Shown: piece after piece, positions 47,817 to 58,182 of the stretch
Layout: each line of letters starts with the position of its first letter
How positions within the stretch are numbered: position 1 is the stretch's first letter
Source of the DNA: Typha latifolia
Taxonomy: Eukaryota > Streptophyta > Magnoliopsida > Poales > Typhaceae
Direction of reading: 5' to 3'
NCBI GenBank assembly: GCA_019914945.1
Contig: CM034107.1
Location: forward strand, 8,060,001-8,124,000
Length of the DNA stretch: 64,000 bases
The notes under the pieces: generated by a model
Told to the model about the DNA's origin: nothing
Databases searched by the model: none
What the model saw: only the letters and a program-made list of their open reading frames with translations
Translations under genes and position numbers: made by a program

Positions 47817-48626
47817 CTCTTATAGTGTCCCATTAATATTTAATAAGACACTAAACGACAAAAAGAACAATATTAGAAGAAAAGTATAAAAAAAGCTTAA
47901 ATGCAACAGAAATTCAAAATGACTCTGCCTTATCAAATCAAAAACCAAGCAGGTTTTCAATGCAAATAACCCTAAAAACCAAGTAAATTTTTTCATGCAA
48001 AAAACCCCTAACAATTTGTAATTTTTAGTAAATAGCCTATTTATAAATACTGAAAAGAGAATGCTTTATTTATAATGTAGGGTGATGTTTATAATTTTCT
48101 CAAAGAAATAAGAAAGCACTTAAAACAATCAACTCAGTACCTCAAGGAGGTACCTTTTATTTATCTTATTCAAGTGACAAGAGATTAGCTCTTCTAACTT
48201 TCAGGTGCCCAGTAGACCAGACATACCTTACAGTTTGCATGCAACAATTAAAATTTAAACTGAAACAAACCTGCATTGAAGGAACCAAATTTAGACATGC
48301 TTAATAATAATAGGACTTCAATTTTGGACTCAGCGAAACATCTCGAAAACCTTAACTTCAGGGTAGCTGCACCTATCTTCTCCACAATTGTGGTCAAAAA
48401 GACCGGAACAGCACAATGTTTGTCGAAGTTATTTCAGGTACCATCCAGGATAAAACACTAATTAAGAGGAAGATGAACAAATCTGAGAGACAAAACATCA
48501 CACTAAATGAATCAGTCCCAGTTTTGCAGAGGTCTGATAATGAACCACACGAAAAGTTACTACTATAGTTCCCTTGAAGCTGTCATTACATAAAATAACC
48601 GATGATCTTCTTGATAATCTTGATAA
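47817..48626. other. Intergenic DNA downstream of cytochrome b5
   Basis: No supported gene. The 61-codon plus frame at 48276-48461 lacks motifs. Part of it may be the cytochrome b5 3' UTR. Confidence 0.4.
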
Positions 48627-48632
48627 TTTATT
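48627..48632 (-). promoter_or_regulatory. Candidate poly(A) signal of the cytochrome b5 gene
   Basis: AATAAA on the minus strand, 27 nt after the stop codon. Plant poly(A) signals are loose, so this is only a candidate. Confidence 0.25.
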
Positions 48633-48658
48633 GTAAACTTGCATGGTGTTAAAAGAAG

Positions 48659-50765
48659 CTACTCTGATTTGGTGTAGATTCTGACAGCAACTGCCAAACC
48701 CAAGATTGCCAATGGAACTAAGAACTGGAGAAGCTTGATAATGAAGTCGGAGGTCTTGTCCTGGTTATAGTGAGGCTGCTTGGGAGGGGTATATTTGACT
48801 TTGGTGGGTATTGTAGATCCATCAATGTTCCCAACAAGGTATTCATCCATCATTGATCTAGCAGTGGTGCTATGACCAACATCCTCGAAATCATCTGTTG
48901 CATCCTTCCCTGCAGAACATGACCATTTAGTTGACAAAGTAGTGGATGTAAATTTTAAGGTTTCTCTGATTGTTGGCAAACAATGTACCAGTAGATGACA
49001 ACAAAACGTCATCTCCACCAGGGTGATCTTCCAAGAATTTGGTCACATCATATACCTGTGCAAAACATCAAGGCATTTTACAGGGAGTTATTGTATTAGG
49101 GTAGACATTAAACAAAACTTGATGTTTGAGAGAAATGAAATGAACTTGTCCAAACAGTATAATATGCACAGTAGGCATGAGATTGGTTCATCAGCCAACT
49201 TTCAGTGTTATATCTGATCATGTTTGTTGCTGAAATTATCAACCTAGATTACATGTTGTGTAATACAAGGCTTTAGGCTTAGCCTTAAGTGATAATCATA
49301 ATCCAGATCAACTAATAAATCTGAGCCAACTAGCTCTGCATTATTTAATACAAGTTCATTAAATGCTTGAGCAGTAATACAACCACATCTTTTTTTAGAA
49401 GTATACAGGATCTTGGCTTCCAAAGAATAAGATATGATGTTTGCGGTTAGTCTCTCTAATATATATATAGAGAGAGATCATGATTTTGTTATGAGAAAAC
49501 AAAACCAAAGCATGACAAAAACAAATGAATTTGACAAAGCTTTAGTATGATTCTCATATTCAGTATGATCATATAAGAATACTACTGAAAGATATGAGCC
49601 GATCATAAGAAATGAGCAAGGAGGCAAGGCAACTACTCCCAAAATAATCAAGCATACAAGTAAACTTCTAAACCACAAGAAAATGAACACTTACAACAAT
49701 GCTAAACAAAGCAATTGTTACAAACTAAAAGGTAAACAAAAAGAACTTGCTTATAATATTTTATTACTATCCCAGCAAAGAAATTTTAATTATTTTTCTA
49801 TAACGTGAATAAGAACAAAGAAATTTACAAAGATGCTAGCTAAACAAGGATCACAATGACAATGGATAAAATACTTCCAACACCATTATTAAAAGAAAAC
49901 TTAGAACTTAATAGGGTATCTGTAACATGCAAATGTAGACACGAAGTGGTAAATGTATGAAATTCAACAGAACTACAGGGCACCAGGCAGCATCATACCA
50001 TATAAATCATGGAAGAGTACAAAATTAGCTGATAACATAGTAAACTCTCATAAGTATAACATATCTAAAGTTACTTTTATTTCCTTCCGTATCCAGGTTG
50101 AAAGGTAGAACTAATATGAATCTTAGTGGCATAGTAAACTCCCTCCCTCCCTGGATATTCCATCGCAATCAATGGGCAGCCAGACATCTCAAGTGCATCC
50201 AAAAAGTTCATAGAATCCCAGGGTAGGTCCTTTGTTGGGTTTTAATTGATTAATCGTATCCAAGTTAAAATATTTACTGACTTTCTGATCTTTTCCTTAG
50301 GTAACTATCTTTTACCTGTGGTGTTCTATGTAGTTTCAACAAATTAATTTTTTTTTACTCGCTTGTTGTAAAATCAATCAAAGTACCTTTCGACGCATAT
50401 TTATTTACTTTTGTAACCTTGAAGATTTCACCTTTGCGCATGAGAACCTACCGAGGTTCCATGCATCTACCAAACAGATCTGAGTACAAAAAGCCCAACA
50501 TATAGATTACCCACATAAAGAACACGGAGACGGGTGTTTGTGGATCCAACATCAAAACAGATCATAGAATAACAAATCTAGAAGAAGAAAATCGTAGGAA
50601 ATTTCACAGATCTATAGCTTAAAATCATGGATGATCAAATATCAGCAGATAAGATCTTTAGATTTAGATGGGGTACAGATCGGTAATACCTTGCCGTTTA
50701 TGATGAGCCAGCAGTCCTTGTTGGTGTTGTGCTTTGACACCTCCTCTAGCGTGTAAACCTTACTC

Positions 50766-50770
<5 letters not shown>
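48659..50770 (-). CDS. CYB5: Microsomal cytochrome b5, three exons, 132 aa
   Basis: Minus-strand exons: 50770-50690 (27 codons, [15 protein letters not shown] to NGK), 49055-48989 (phase 0 to 1, [20 protein letters not shown]), 48909-48659 ([13 protein letters not shown] to stop). All introns are GT-AG; the total is 399 nt. The heme-ligand histidines are H38 in HPGG and H62 in VGHS. Residues about 105-126 form a hydrophobic tail anchor ([15 protein letters not shown]), followed by a short C-terminal tail, as in ER-anchored b5. The family passes electrons from NADH-b5 reductase or P450 reductase to desaturases, hydroxylases and P450s at the ER surface. Length matches the usual about 134 aa and no defect was seen. 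Exon 1 starts directly after a (GA)n tract. The isoform letter cannot be assigned. Confidence 0.95.
49056..50689 (-). other. Cytochrome b5 intron 1 (1.63 kb)
   Basis: GT at 50689-50688 and AG at 49057-49056. It contains only chance frames (49478-49690). A TA/GA microsatellite lies at 49461-49477. No TE with clear ends. Confidence 0.7.

Positions 50771-50815
<45 letters not shown>
50771..50815 (-). repeat. (GA)n microsatellite in the 5' UTR of cytochrome b5
   Basis: About 45 nt of uninterrupted CT on the plus strand, so GA on the mRNA, ending at the A of the ATG. It opens an in-frame Arg-Glu repeat if read from an upstream ATG at 50827, but homologues start at MASKVYT. Confidence 0.95.
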
Positions 50816-50820
<5 letters not shown>

Positions 50821-51163
50821 GTATCAAGATTCAAGAAACTGCAAGTTTTGACTCGAGCGAAAAATAATAAGGGCAAGGAGTAGATGAAGGGCACAAAAGT
50901 AAATTCAGCTCTATTAAAATCTTGGTGGAGATTATCTGCAGATCAGGACGCACCGATGCAGGCGTTTTCTGTTCGGAATTTCGGATGCACTGAGTTCTGT
51001 ACCACGTATACCGAATGCCTACAACCCAGTCAGCAGACCATCTGCTCTTATATAGGTCCATAATGTGGTCAAAATAGAAACAGATCAAAGAACAACATGT
51101 TCTCAAGAAATAGCAGAAAAAAAAAACGAAAACCTCTTTCTCCTCTCAACCAATCTCACTCTA

Positions 51164-51985
51164 ATGGGCGACGAGGGTGAGGATGTCGCACGCCGGCGAG
51201 CTTCTTCTTCCAAAGCTGGTAGGGCTCGAGAGGGGACGGCTCCCCGCTCATGGGCATCTATAGTGGCAGGAGGACAGACTGCTTCGAGTCCAAAGGGGAG
51301 CTCCATTCCAGAAGAAGTAATGGCCAAAATTAAGGCCCAGCTGGTGGACTCGGTGGTGATCGACCCTGAAACCCTAGAGCGCTGCCGCGAGAGGTGGAAA
51401 CTCACCCTTTTTGGCAGGTTCCTGGGTAACGGGATCCCGCTCTTTAGACTGAAGAGCATCTTGGCCAACCTCTGGATGGGGATAGAAGGATTTTCGGTCT
51501 CGGATATGCAAGAGGGTTACTATGTATTCTGGTTCGAACGGTCGGAGGACCTCAACTATGTTTTGGCAAATGGCCCCTGGACCATCCTGGGGAAAGTTCT
51601 GAGCTTGCTGCCATGGAGAAACAACTTCAGGCCCTCCTTGGATGCGTTCGCCACGGCTCCGGTTTGGATTCAACTCCACAATCTCCCAAATGAATATTGG
51701 GAGCTGGAAGCGCTAATTCAAGTGGCGGCCTACTTCAGGAAGCCGTTACGGATGGAGGAGACGACCTTGGACCACACTCGAAGTCGTTTTGCCAGGGTTT
51801 GCATAGAGGTGAATCTACGTCAGCTGCTCAAAACTGCGGTCTGGCTCGGCCCTAAAGAAGAACAGTTGGAACAAATGGTGATGTATGAGACATCCCAGCT
51901 TTGTGCTACCTATGTGGGGTAATAGGGCATACAGCGGAGGCATGCCCCTCTGCCCCCAGACTGCAGTCACAAGACTGATGCTCTA
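51164..51985 (+). pseudogene. LINE ORF1: DUF4283 plus CCHC zinc knuckle
   Basis: The ATG at 51164 (MGDEGEDVARRR) is preferred over the one at 51065 because the 5' leader of such LINEs precedes it. Residues 60-230 match the DUF4283 region of plant L1 ORF1 (PLFRLKSILANLW, YYVFWFERSEDLNYVLANGPW, PVWIQLHNLP). A frameshift near 51885 hides the zinc knuckle, which reads CYLCGVIGHTAEAC (C-x2-C-x4-H-x4-C) at about 51899-51940 in the next frame. ORF1 proteins bind LINE RNA. The long open frame (253 codons to 51922) suggests a fairly recent element. The stop at 51922 plus the hAT insertion leave it non-functional. Confidence 0.85.
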
Positions 51986-52033
51986 GGAAGCACCGCTGGA
52001 GGAGATATCAAAGTATGGCCCATGGATCGTGGT

Positions 52034-53970
52034 TAGGGGTGAAAACAGATGAGATACTGATCCGATAGAGCTCAATTTATATCCGAATCCATATTTTTAG
52101 TTCAAATACAGATATTAGACATTAAACGGATAGCAAAATTTAAAACCATATCTTAACTAAACGGATGTGGATAATTTTTGAATACGAATGGAATAATTTT
52201 CGGATTTTGATCAGATAATTTTCAAATATAAATCAAATTTTAAACGGATACAAATGAGATCATAAACAAATTATAGACACAATTAACACAAATGATTATT
52301 TCAAAAAGAAAACTTTGATAACAAGAGAAAGCTTCAATAACAAATAGTCAAATCACATTTCCCTTGCACCTAAAATAATATAGAAAGCTTTGATAACAAG
52401 TCAAAAACACATTTCACTTTAGACTCGATTTCTAAGCTAAAGATATACTAACTTTTAAACTATAGAAAAGAATGTAATATTTAGTGGACACAATGATAAG
52501 AACAATAAGAATGTAAATGGTTGTGACAAAAACAACATATATGAATTCTTTAAAAAGATGTAATAGAGAAGAAAACATGCAATTTGCTCTTCTAACATAT
52601 ATATTCTTCATTTTTGCATAGCCTCCAAAGAGAATCGACAACAAAGGCAGAAAACACAAACATTGACGATCTTCTAAAGTCAATTTGGAGAGATTTGCCT
52701 CACTAGTTCTTTTAACCCTTGAGGTCAATCTGCTATTTGTAATGGGCACTGCATAGCTGCCATTTTCTCCTAATTTGAAGTCATGTATCAAATATCAGTT
52801 ATTGAAATCTCAGGTCTTAAAAGCAGCTACAGTGAAATAAATGATCTGCTTAGTCTGTTTGCTTACCCAACTATTGCTATGAAACTAGCAAGTAACATCG
52901 CTATGGTGCTGATATAGGACTTATTAGGGTTGTATGGGAGCTTTTCCCTTCCAAATCGTCTTCCCACTATGTTAGCCACACCTGATAGCACACAAAAAGG
53001 TGGAATATTGCTTATATAATTTATGAATATTTTGTTGTTTGTTTTCATGAATATCCAATTAGAACTTAAAGGTAATACCCAATAACATCTATAATGTCTG
53101 AGCTTAAGAAAGATGCTATTTATCATGACAGAGAAAATGATTTCACATCTTCTAGATGTCATCTCAAGCCTGCTTCTCTAAGATCTCTCCTAGAATCTAA
53201 TTTGATCAAGTCAAATTCAGCAATCAACAAGTAATAGCGTAAATCATTAAACTAGTAATAAAGCAGTATATGAGTATATTAGATAACAAGAAATAATTTT
53301 CATACCATCTCCAGCACACAGATTGCATATTGCAACTATTGTAATGGGAGATTGCTAGAAAATTGTAGTAGCCAGAGTAATAGTGCAACGGACCCTTAGT
53401 CACAATGGAGTTCCAAGCCAACAGTGCTACAATGGACCCTTGGTGATGACGAGCTCGACGAGGGAGGACCGAAGGAGGCGGAGCTTGGTGACGCCAAGCT
53501 CAAGGAGGGAGGACCATAGGAGGCAGAGCTTGGTGACGCCGCGACAGAGTGGTGATGACGACGGAAAGGTTGGAGAGGTGATGGCGACAAAGATGGTGAT
53601 CGGTGATGGCGAGGAGAGATTTTGGGTTGTGGAGGTGGAGACGGCTACCGATTGGGTTAGAGATGGAGAGGGAAGGGTTAGGGTAGATAAGTGGGTTGGG
53701 GTTGGGTATTTATATAAGCGGTTAAACAGATATCCGTTATCCGAATCTGAAACCGATAACATTAGCTATACCTGTATCCGTATTTGAATCCAAATTTTTT
53801 CTAATAGACTATCCGTATCAAGATTCAGATTCGGACATTTTATTACACCCCTATTCGTATCCGTATCTAGATCCAAATCGAATATAATTTTTTTATCCGT
53901 ATCCGATCTGATCCGATCTGGATCGGATAGTGGGTCGGGTCAAACTTAATCCGACCTGTTTTCACCCCTA
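52034..53970. mobile_element. Non-autonomous hAT-type DNA transposon (1937 bp)
   Basis: A perfect 15-bp terminal inverted repeat, TAGGGGTGAAAACAG (52034-52048) and its complement (53956-53970), is flanked by a perfect 8-bp TSD ATCGTGGT at 52026-52033 and 53971-53978. Subterminal regions are packed with TATCCG/CGGATA words on both sides (52060-52260, 53720-53950). The middle has only short frames without transposase motifs (52432-52791 and 52863-53162 minus) and a duplicated 45-bp GC-rich unit near 53440-53535. The identical TIRs and TSD suggest a recent insertion; the host LINE is older. Confidence 0.95.
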
Positions 53971-54701
53971 ATCGTGGTGCAATGAAAATCGAGAAAGAAG
54001 GATGGAGCCATGAAGGCTAGATGGGGCGAGAGGGCGGACTAGAAGGAGAGGACGGCTGGACCTAAGTCCAAAACACGACTGCCCAAGAACGGGTCACCTC
54101 ACAGCAAGGCCAACGAGGGGAGGATGGCTGATGCCGAAAAAGACACCACTCTTACCATGGCAAAGTAGCAATACAGCCCATGCATGCTGCCAAGGTTGTC
54201 GATAGCGTGAAGAGATCAAAGCCTTTCTAGGACTGTCATCAGCAAGCGCCTAAGGAGGATGGGGGGCTGTGGGGCCAGCAGCGACCGCATGTAGTTGACA
54301 AGGGCAAGGGCAAAGCTGAGAATGACACTCAAGCTCCAAGTCAACCAGGGGGTCCACATCAAGGACCTTTATCACATAAAGTGGGGGGTGTCAGCTTGCC
54401 ATAACAAAAGGTGGGAGGACACTTCTGGTGTAGCGCCCCCTTCCGACATGACAGGGGGGAATTTAATTTAAACATGCTTGATCTTGAGAGTGATTTTGTG
54501 CGTTCTCAACTTTTGATCACGTTAATGTTAAACTCTTGATGGTTCTTGTGAGATTGAACGTGATATCTTAGTGTTTTTCAAGTGAAAGATGTTTTTCCTT
54601 TTGGGGCTTCATGGTTTCTACTAGTTTTTTTTCAAATTCTTGCTATTTTTTTGGTTGCTTTGGGCATGTATTGAATATTGCAACGTGTTTTCTTTTCAAG
54701 A

Positions 54702-55148
54702 ATGCCTAAAAAGGCGACAGTGACCAAGAAACCAAGGCCGCCTTCATCGCCATCCTTGGCTCCCAAGTTTTCTTCAACAGCGGCTGCGGGTCGCTACAAT
54801 CATAATTTTGGCACCCGTCCTGTTATCTGTGAAAGACCCGTGGTTATATCTGATTTTTCTGAATTAGGGATTGAACAGATCTTTACTGAACGAGGATGGT
54901 TATCAGTGTGTCGGATGAGCGGGACTGCTTATGTGGAAATTGTTCAGGAATTCTTTAGTAATGCCACGATTTTCGATCACCGTATACGTTCTACCGTTCG
55001 TGGTGTATCTATCTACCCGGATTCCGATGTTATTCGTGCTGAACTTCGTCTTCCCGATGGTGAGTACCGGTATCCAACGTCCGCTCCACTTTCGATGTCA
55101 ATGAATATGCCGGCACTGCCCCGATCAAGGGGAACGTTGGAAAGGTAA
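54702..55148 (+). pseudogene. ORF with 'putative plant transposon protein' domain, N-terminal part
   Basis: ATG at 54702 (MPKKATVTKKPRPP), 148 codons to the stop at 55148. After a basic, Pro/Ser-rich head comes ERPVVISDFSELGIEQIF, then ERGWLSVCRMSGTAYVEIVQ and EFFSNATIFDH, a pattern typical of the plant transposon-protein domain (Transposase_32 / PF20167-like) that occurs in accessory ORFs of plant retrotransposons. A VRGVSIYPDSDVIRAELRLP segment follows. The frame is lost near 55130 and continues in the frames of 55160-55750. Function unknown; a structural or envelope-position accessory protein is only a guess from its place just before the 3' LTR. Confidence 0.6.
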
Positions 55149-55159
55149 CATGATGCCGC

Positions 55160-55750
55160 ATGCAAAGCCGACATCCGTGGCTCGCATGCTTCACCTCTTT
55201 TTGTTCGTACAATGTTACACCCAAGACTCGACATTCCAGCATTAGTCTCGATCGTGCGTTCCTTCTTCATGCCATGTTATCGGGTGTCTCTATTGACTTA
55301 GCTGCCGTGATCTATGATTCGATTCTCTCAGCTGCACAGAAAGAAGCACCTCGTGAGGGATTATCATTTGGTATTTTTCTTACAAATCTGTGCACTCAAA
55401 GTGGGGTGCGAGTCGATGCTTCAGAACCTTCTCTTACTTCGCAGAAACCATTGGATCGGATAACTCTTAAGCGGAGTCAAGCTCACGACCAGTTGTCTCC
55501 TCTCAAACCATCCTCTTCCACCGTTGGTCGGTCATCGCACCTCGACAGTTCTGATAATAGCTCTGCCGATGACTCATCTCCCACTGAGGGGGAGTTACCT
55601 CAAAACTCGGACCGTTTCGATCAGCTTTGTACTCAAGTCCAGGATCTCCATTCGGCAGTAAATGAATTACGAGCTGAGCAAGCTTGTCAGGGGACTGTTC
55701 TTGACTCCGTGTTGACGATTCTTCATCGTCAGTTTCCTCCGAGTTCCTAG
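55160..55750 (+). pseudogene. Same ORF, C-terminal part after frameshifts
   Basis: The frame 55160-55750 carries NVTPKTRHSSISLDRAFLL, then AMLSGVSIDLAAVIYDSIL and GLSFGIFLTNLCTQSGV, the C-terminal half of the same domain. A Ser/Asp-rich linker follows, then a short coiled-coil-like end (FDQLCTQVQDLHSAVNELRAE in pieces) and a stop at 55748-55750. The start at 55160 is not native: the join with the upstream frame needs two shifts between about 55130 and 55205. Apart from that the frame is open, so decay is recent. Confidence 0.6.
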
Positions 55751-56280
55751 TCTTTGGCATTTGTGCCAAAAAGGGGGAGAGTGTCTTAGATAGTGTCTTA
55801 GTGTTTAGGTGTCTAGGTGTGTGGGGGGGTATGGGCATAGGGGGAGTTTAGTGGAGTTTTCTTAATGTTGAAACCTTGCTCTGTCTTAGTGTCGTTGGCA
55901 TTTGAACTTAACTTGAAGTAATTGTGATAACGTGTGTTTAATCTTTGTCTGGTTAAATTTTTTGCTCTTGTGATAACCTGTGTTTTGATTTTTTTTATTT
56001 CAAGTTATTTTCACTTGATCTTGGATTGGTATATGTTTCTTTGCAGGGATTGATATGCAAAATACTCTAGACTTGTTGGTTGCTCAGTTTGAAGTCTTTG
56101 TAATATCTTGTAACCTAGGTGTTTTGTCACAAATTGCCAAAGGGGGAGATTGTTAGGTTTTTAATTGTTGGCAATTATGTTCAAAATATTCTAAGTGTAT
56201 TTTTACATGTATATGAGCTTTACTCAAGTCTAGAATATCTCTCGTGTGAAGAATTGCAAGATCATTGGAGAAAAGCCGTC

Positions 56281-56526
56281 GCGTTCACACCGCGTTCACA
56301 AACGCGTTCGAACGCGAGCACTGCGTTCACACAGACCGAGAGCCGCGTTCACAAACGCGTTCGAACGCGGGCACTGCGTTCACACAGACCGAGAGCCGCG
56401 TTCACAAACGCGTTCGAACGCGGGCACTGCGTTCACACAGACCGAGAGCCGCGTTCACAAACGCGTTCGAACGCGGGCACTGCGTTCACACAGACTGAGA
56501 GCAACGTTCACAAACGTGTTCGAACG
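56281..56526 (+). repeat. 53-bp tandem repeat, about 4.6 copies, rich in GCGTTC and TTCGAA palindromes
   Basis: The GCACTGCGTT phrase recurs at 56318, 56371, 56424 and 56477, an exact 53-bp period. Each unit has GCGTTCACACAG, GCGTTCACAAACGC and the palindrome GCGTTCGAACGC. The last copy is mutated (ACGTTC, GTGTTC). Isolated palindromes continue to 56632. Because 53 is not a multiple of 3 and no unit contains a stop, all three forward frames are open and repeat the same Arg/Thr/His-rich peptides. These ORFs are artefacts. Confidence 0.95.
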
Positions 56527-56706
56527 CAACCTAAAGAATTCAAGCTGTTGCGTTCGAACGCACTGGGCCCGTTCGAACGCACCTGAGATCAAGTCAGGCC
56601 GTTCGAACGCACACGGGCCGCGTTCGAACGCACCTATGAAGTTTGCAATTTATTGGATTTTTGTGAGTACGAATATAACTTGGATTTGGCTCTATCTTGG
56701 AGATGA

Positions 56707-56714
56707 TATATAAG
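56707..56714 (+). promoter_or_regulatory. TATA box of the LTR
   Basis: TATATAAG lies about 75 bp after the last GTTCGAACGC palindrome. This places the repeat array in U3, upstream of transcription start. Confidence 0.4.
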
Positions 56715-57173
56715 GATAGTGTTGCCCTAACTTGAAGGGTTGAAGAAGATTATTCAAGGAGACTTTTTGGAGGCTACATTGGTTCTTCAACTCACAAGGC
56801 TCTTCTCATCTACAAATCTTAATCTTTCGTCTTAAGGGCTATCGAGACGAAAGATCAATCTCGAGGGTTGCGAGATTGGACTTCAATCACGAAGCGGTGA
56901 ATCGTGGGTTCTAGCGAGCAAGACTGAGAGGAACAAAGTCGTTTGGATCGACGGGGTGTTTTGTGAGTCAGTCTTGTAACTGCTACTATTCTAGTGATTG
57001 GTTTTGATCTGAGTTTGGATCAGTGGTTTTTTCCCGTTTGGGTTTTTCCACGTTAAAATCTTGGCGTACATCTCTGCTTTCGTTTTTAATATTTCGTCTA
57101 ATGTTTACTTAAGCAAACGAAAAATATCTTTGCCTAGTGTTTAGATACATACGTGTGTCTAGGGGTTATTTCA

Positions 57174-57753
57174 GATGTGATGTTAAAAAATTATACAATA
57201 TTTTTCTCATAGTATGTGCTATCTAGTGTCTAGCGGAGAATTGTAATGAACACCCTTTTGATTCTATATGTCAACTGCTAAAAGGTGATAATGATTACAA
57301 GTGTGAAGAGGGATAAATTAGTACTATGTATTATTAAGTTCTACTAGATAATTTTCAATAAATTCATCAACCATCGAGTCATTTTGCAGTTGAACCCTGA
57401 TGAAAATATGCTATAGTTGTACAAACCAAGATCCTTTAATTATTAGTAAAAACAAATTCTGCTAAAATAATTGATCACTTGATCATCAAGTAGTTCATAA
57501 TTACTTAGTAGAGGTAGGAGCTGATACTTCTCCATTATCGATTTATCAACTTTTCAAATAAAGACCCCGATATTAGGATACGAAAGCATTCATTTAATTA
57601 AACATTTGTCATCTTTCAACAGAAATTGAGTTCTAAGATAATCAAATGTGACATGTTTATTTTTTTCTTTAGAGTTGACTTTCATTTTCTTGCCACCTTT
57701 GTCTCCCAAAGAAATTTCCTATTTGCCCAAGAAAATGTTCTTAATTGAATTAA
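57174..57753. other. Unassigned AT-rich DNA
   Basis: No coding motif or terminal repeats seen. Confidence 0.35.
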
Positions 57754-58182
57754 GGGAAATTTGCATATAACACCCTACTTTTTAATGTACTTATAGTTTA
57801 CACCCTATATTTTCACTATTTGTAAATTGAGCATTATGATTTAGTAAATATATGCAGAAAACACCATGTGTAAGATTTGGAATAACACCATGAGAATATT
57901 TCGTTAAGTAGCGATATTTTATTTTTAAAATGATAAAATGTTTTTATTTCTAAAATAATTAAAATGTCCTTATTTCTAAAAATAACTAAAATGCTCTTAG
58001 TATGACTTGGTTGAAGGTATTTTTGTATGGTTAACTTAACCCATAGGTTTAGTTAAGTTTAACTAACTTATCCAACGGCATTGTTTTTTCTACACATTCA
58101 TTAAATTATAGGGCTTGATTTGCAAATAGTAAAAATTTAGGGTGTAAACCATAATTTTGTTAAAAGACTATGCAATTTTCCC
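57754..58182. mobile_element. MITE, family B (429 bp) flanked by TTAA
   Basis: The inverted termini GGGAAATTTGCATA and TATGCAATTTTCCC are flanked on both sides by TTAA (57750-57753, 58183-58186). Inner inverted phrases are ACACCCTA on the left and TAGGGTGTAAACC on the right. Non-coding. TSD of TTAA, or TAA within it; the superfamily is not assigned. Confidence 0.7.

Larger units (their letters stand above)
51109..54440 (+). mobile_element. L1-type LINE fragment (ORF1 region), split by a hAT transposon
   Basis: Contains a 5' leader, ORF1 from 51164 and, after the hAT at 52034-53970, a further about 450 bp of polar, Lys/Gly-rich coding-like sequence (53979-54440). ORF2 is absent. Retaining the 5' end while lacking the 3' part is the reverse of ordinary LINE 5' truncation, so a later deletion is likely. 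It lies head to head with cytochrome b5, about 340 bp from its start codon. Confidence 0.7.
54441..56150 (+). mobile_element. 3' internal part of an LTR retrotransposon (5' part missing)
   Basis: Holds the two-frame ORF at 54702-55750 and an untranslated tail that ends in a polypurine tract, CCAAAGGGGGAGAT (56137-56150), directly before the LTR at 56151. A second AAAAAGGGGGAGAG run at 55769-55782 marks another purine tract. No gag, RT or integrase is present to the left. Confidence 0.7.
56151..57173 (+). repeat. 3' LTR (about 1.02 kb) with an internal 53-bp tandem array
   Basis: It starts TGTTAGGTTTTTAATTG right after a polypurine tract and ends near TTATTTCA at 57173 (the end is less sure). 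U3 carries the GCGTTC-rich array at 56281-56632; a TATATAAGG box follows at 56707-56714. The 5' partner LTR is not in the window. Confidence 0.65.

Noticed and set aside
56281..56526. CRISPR-like array
   Set aside because: The repeats are directly tandem without variable spacers, in a plant LTR.
56119..56713. Two 155-codon ORFs and a 77-codon ORF with repeated FTNAFERGHCVHTD peptides
   Set aside because: Products of the stop-free 53-bp tandem repeat in an LTR; the frames permute the same sequence.
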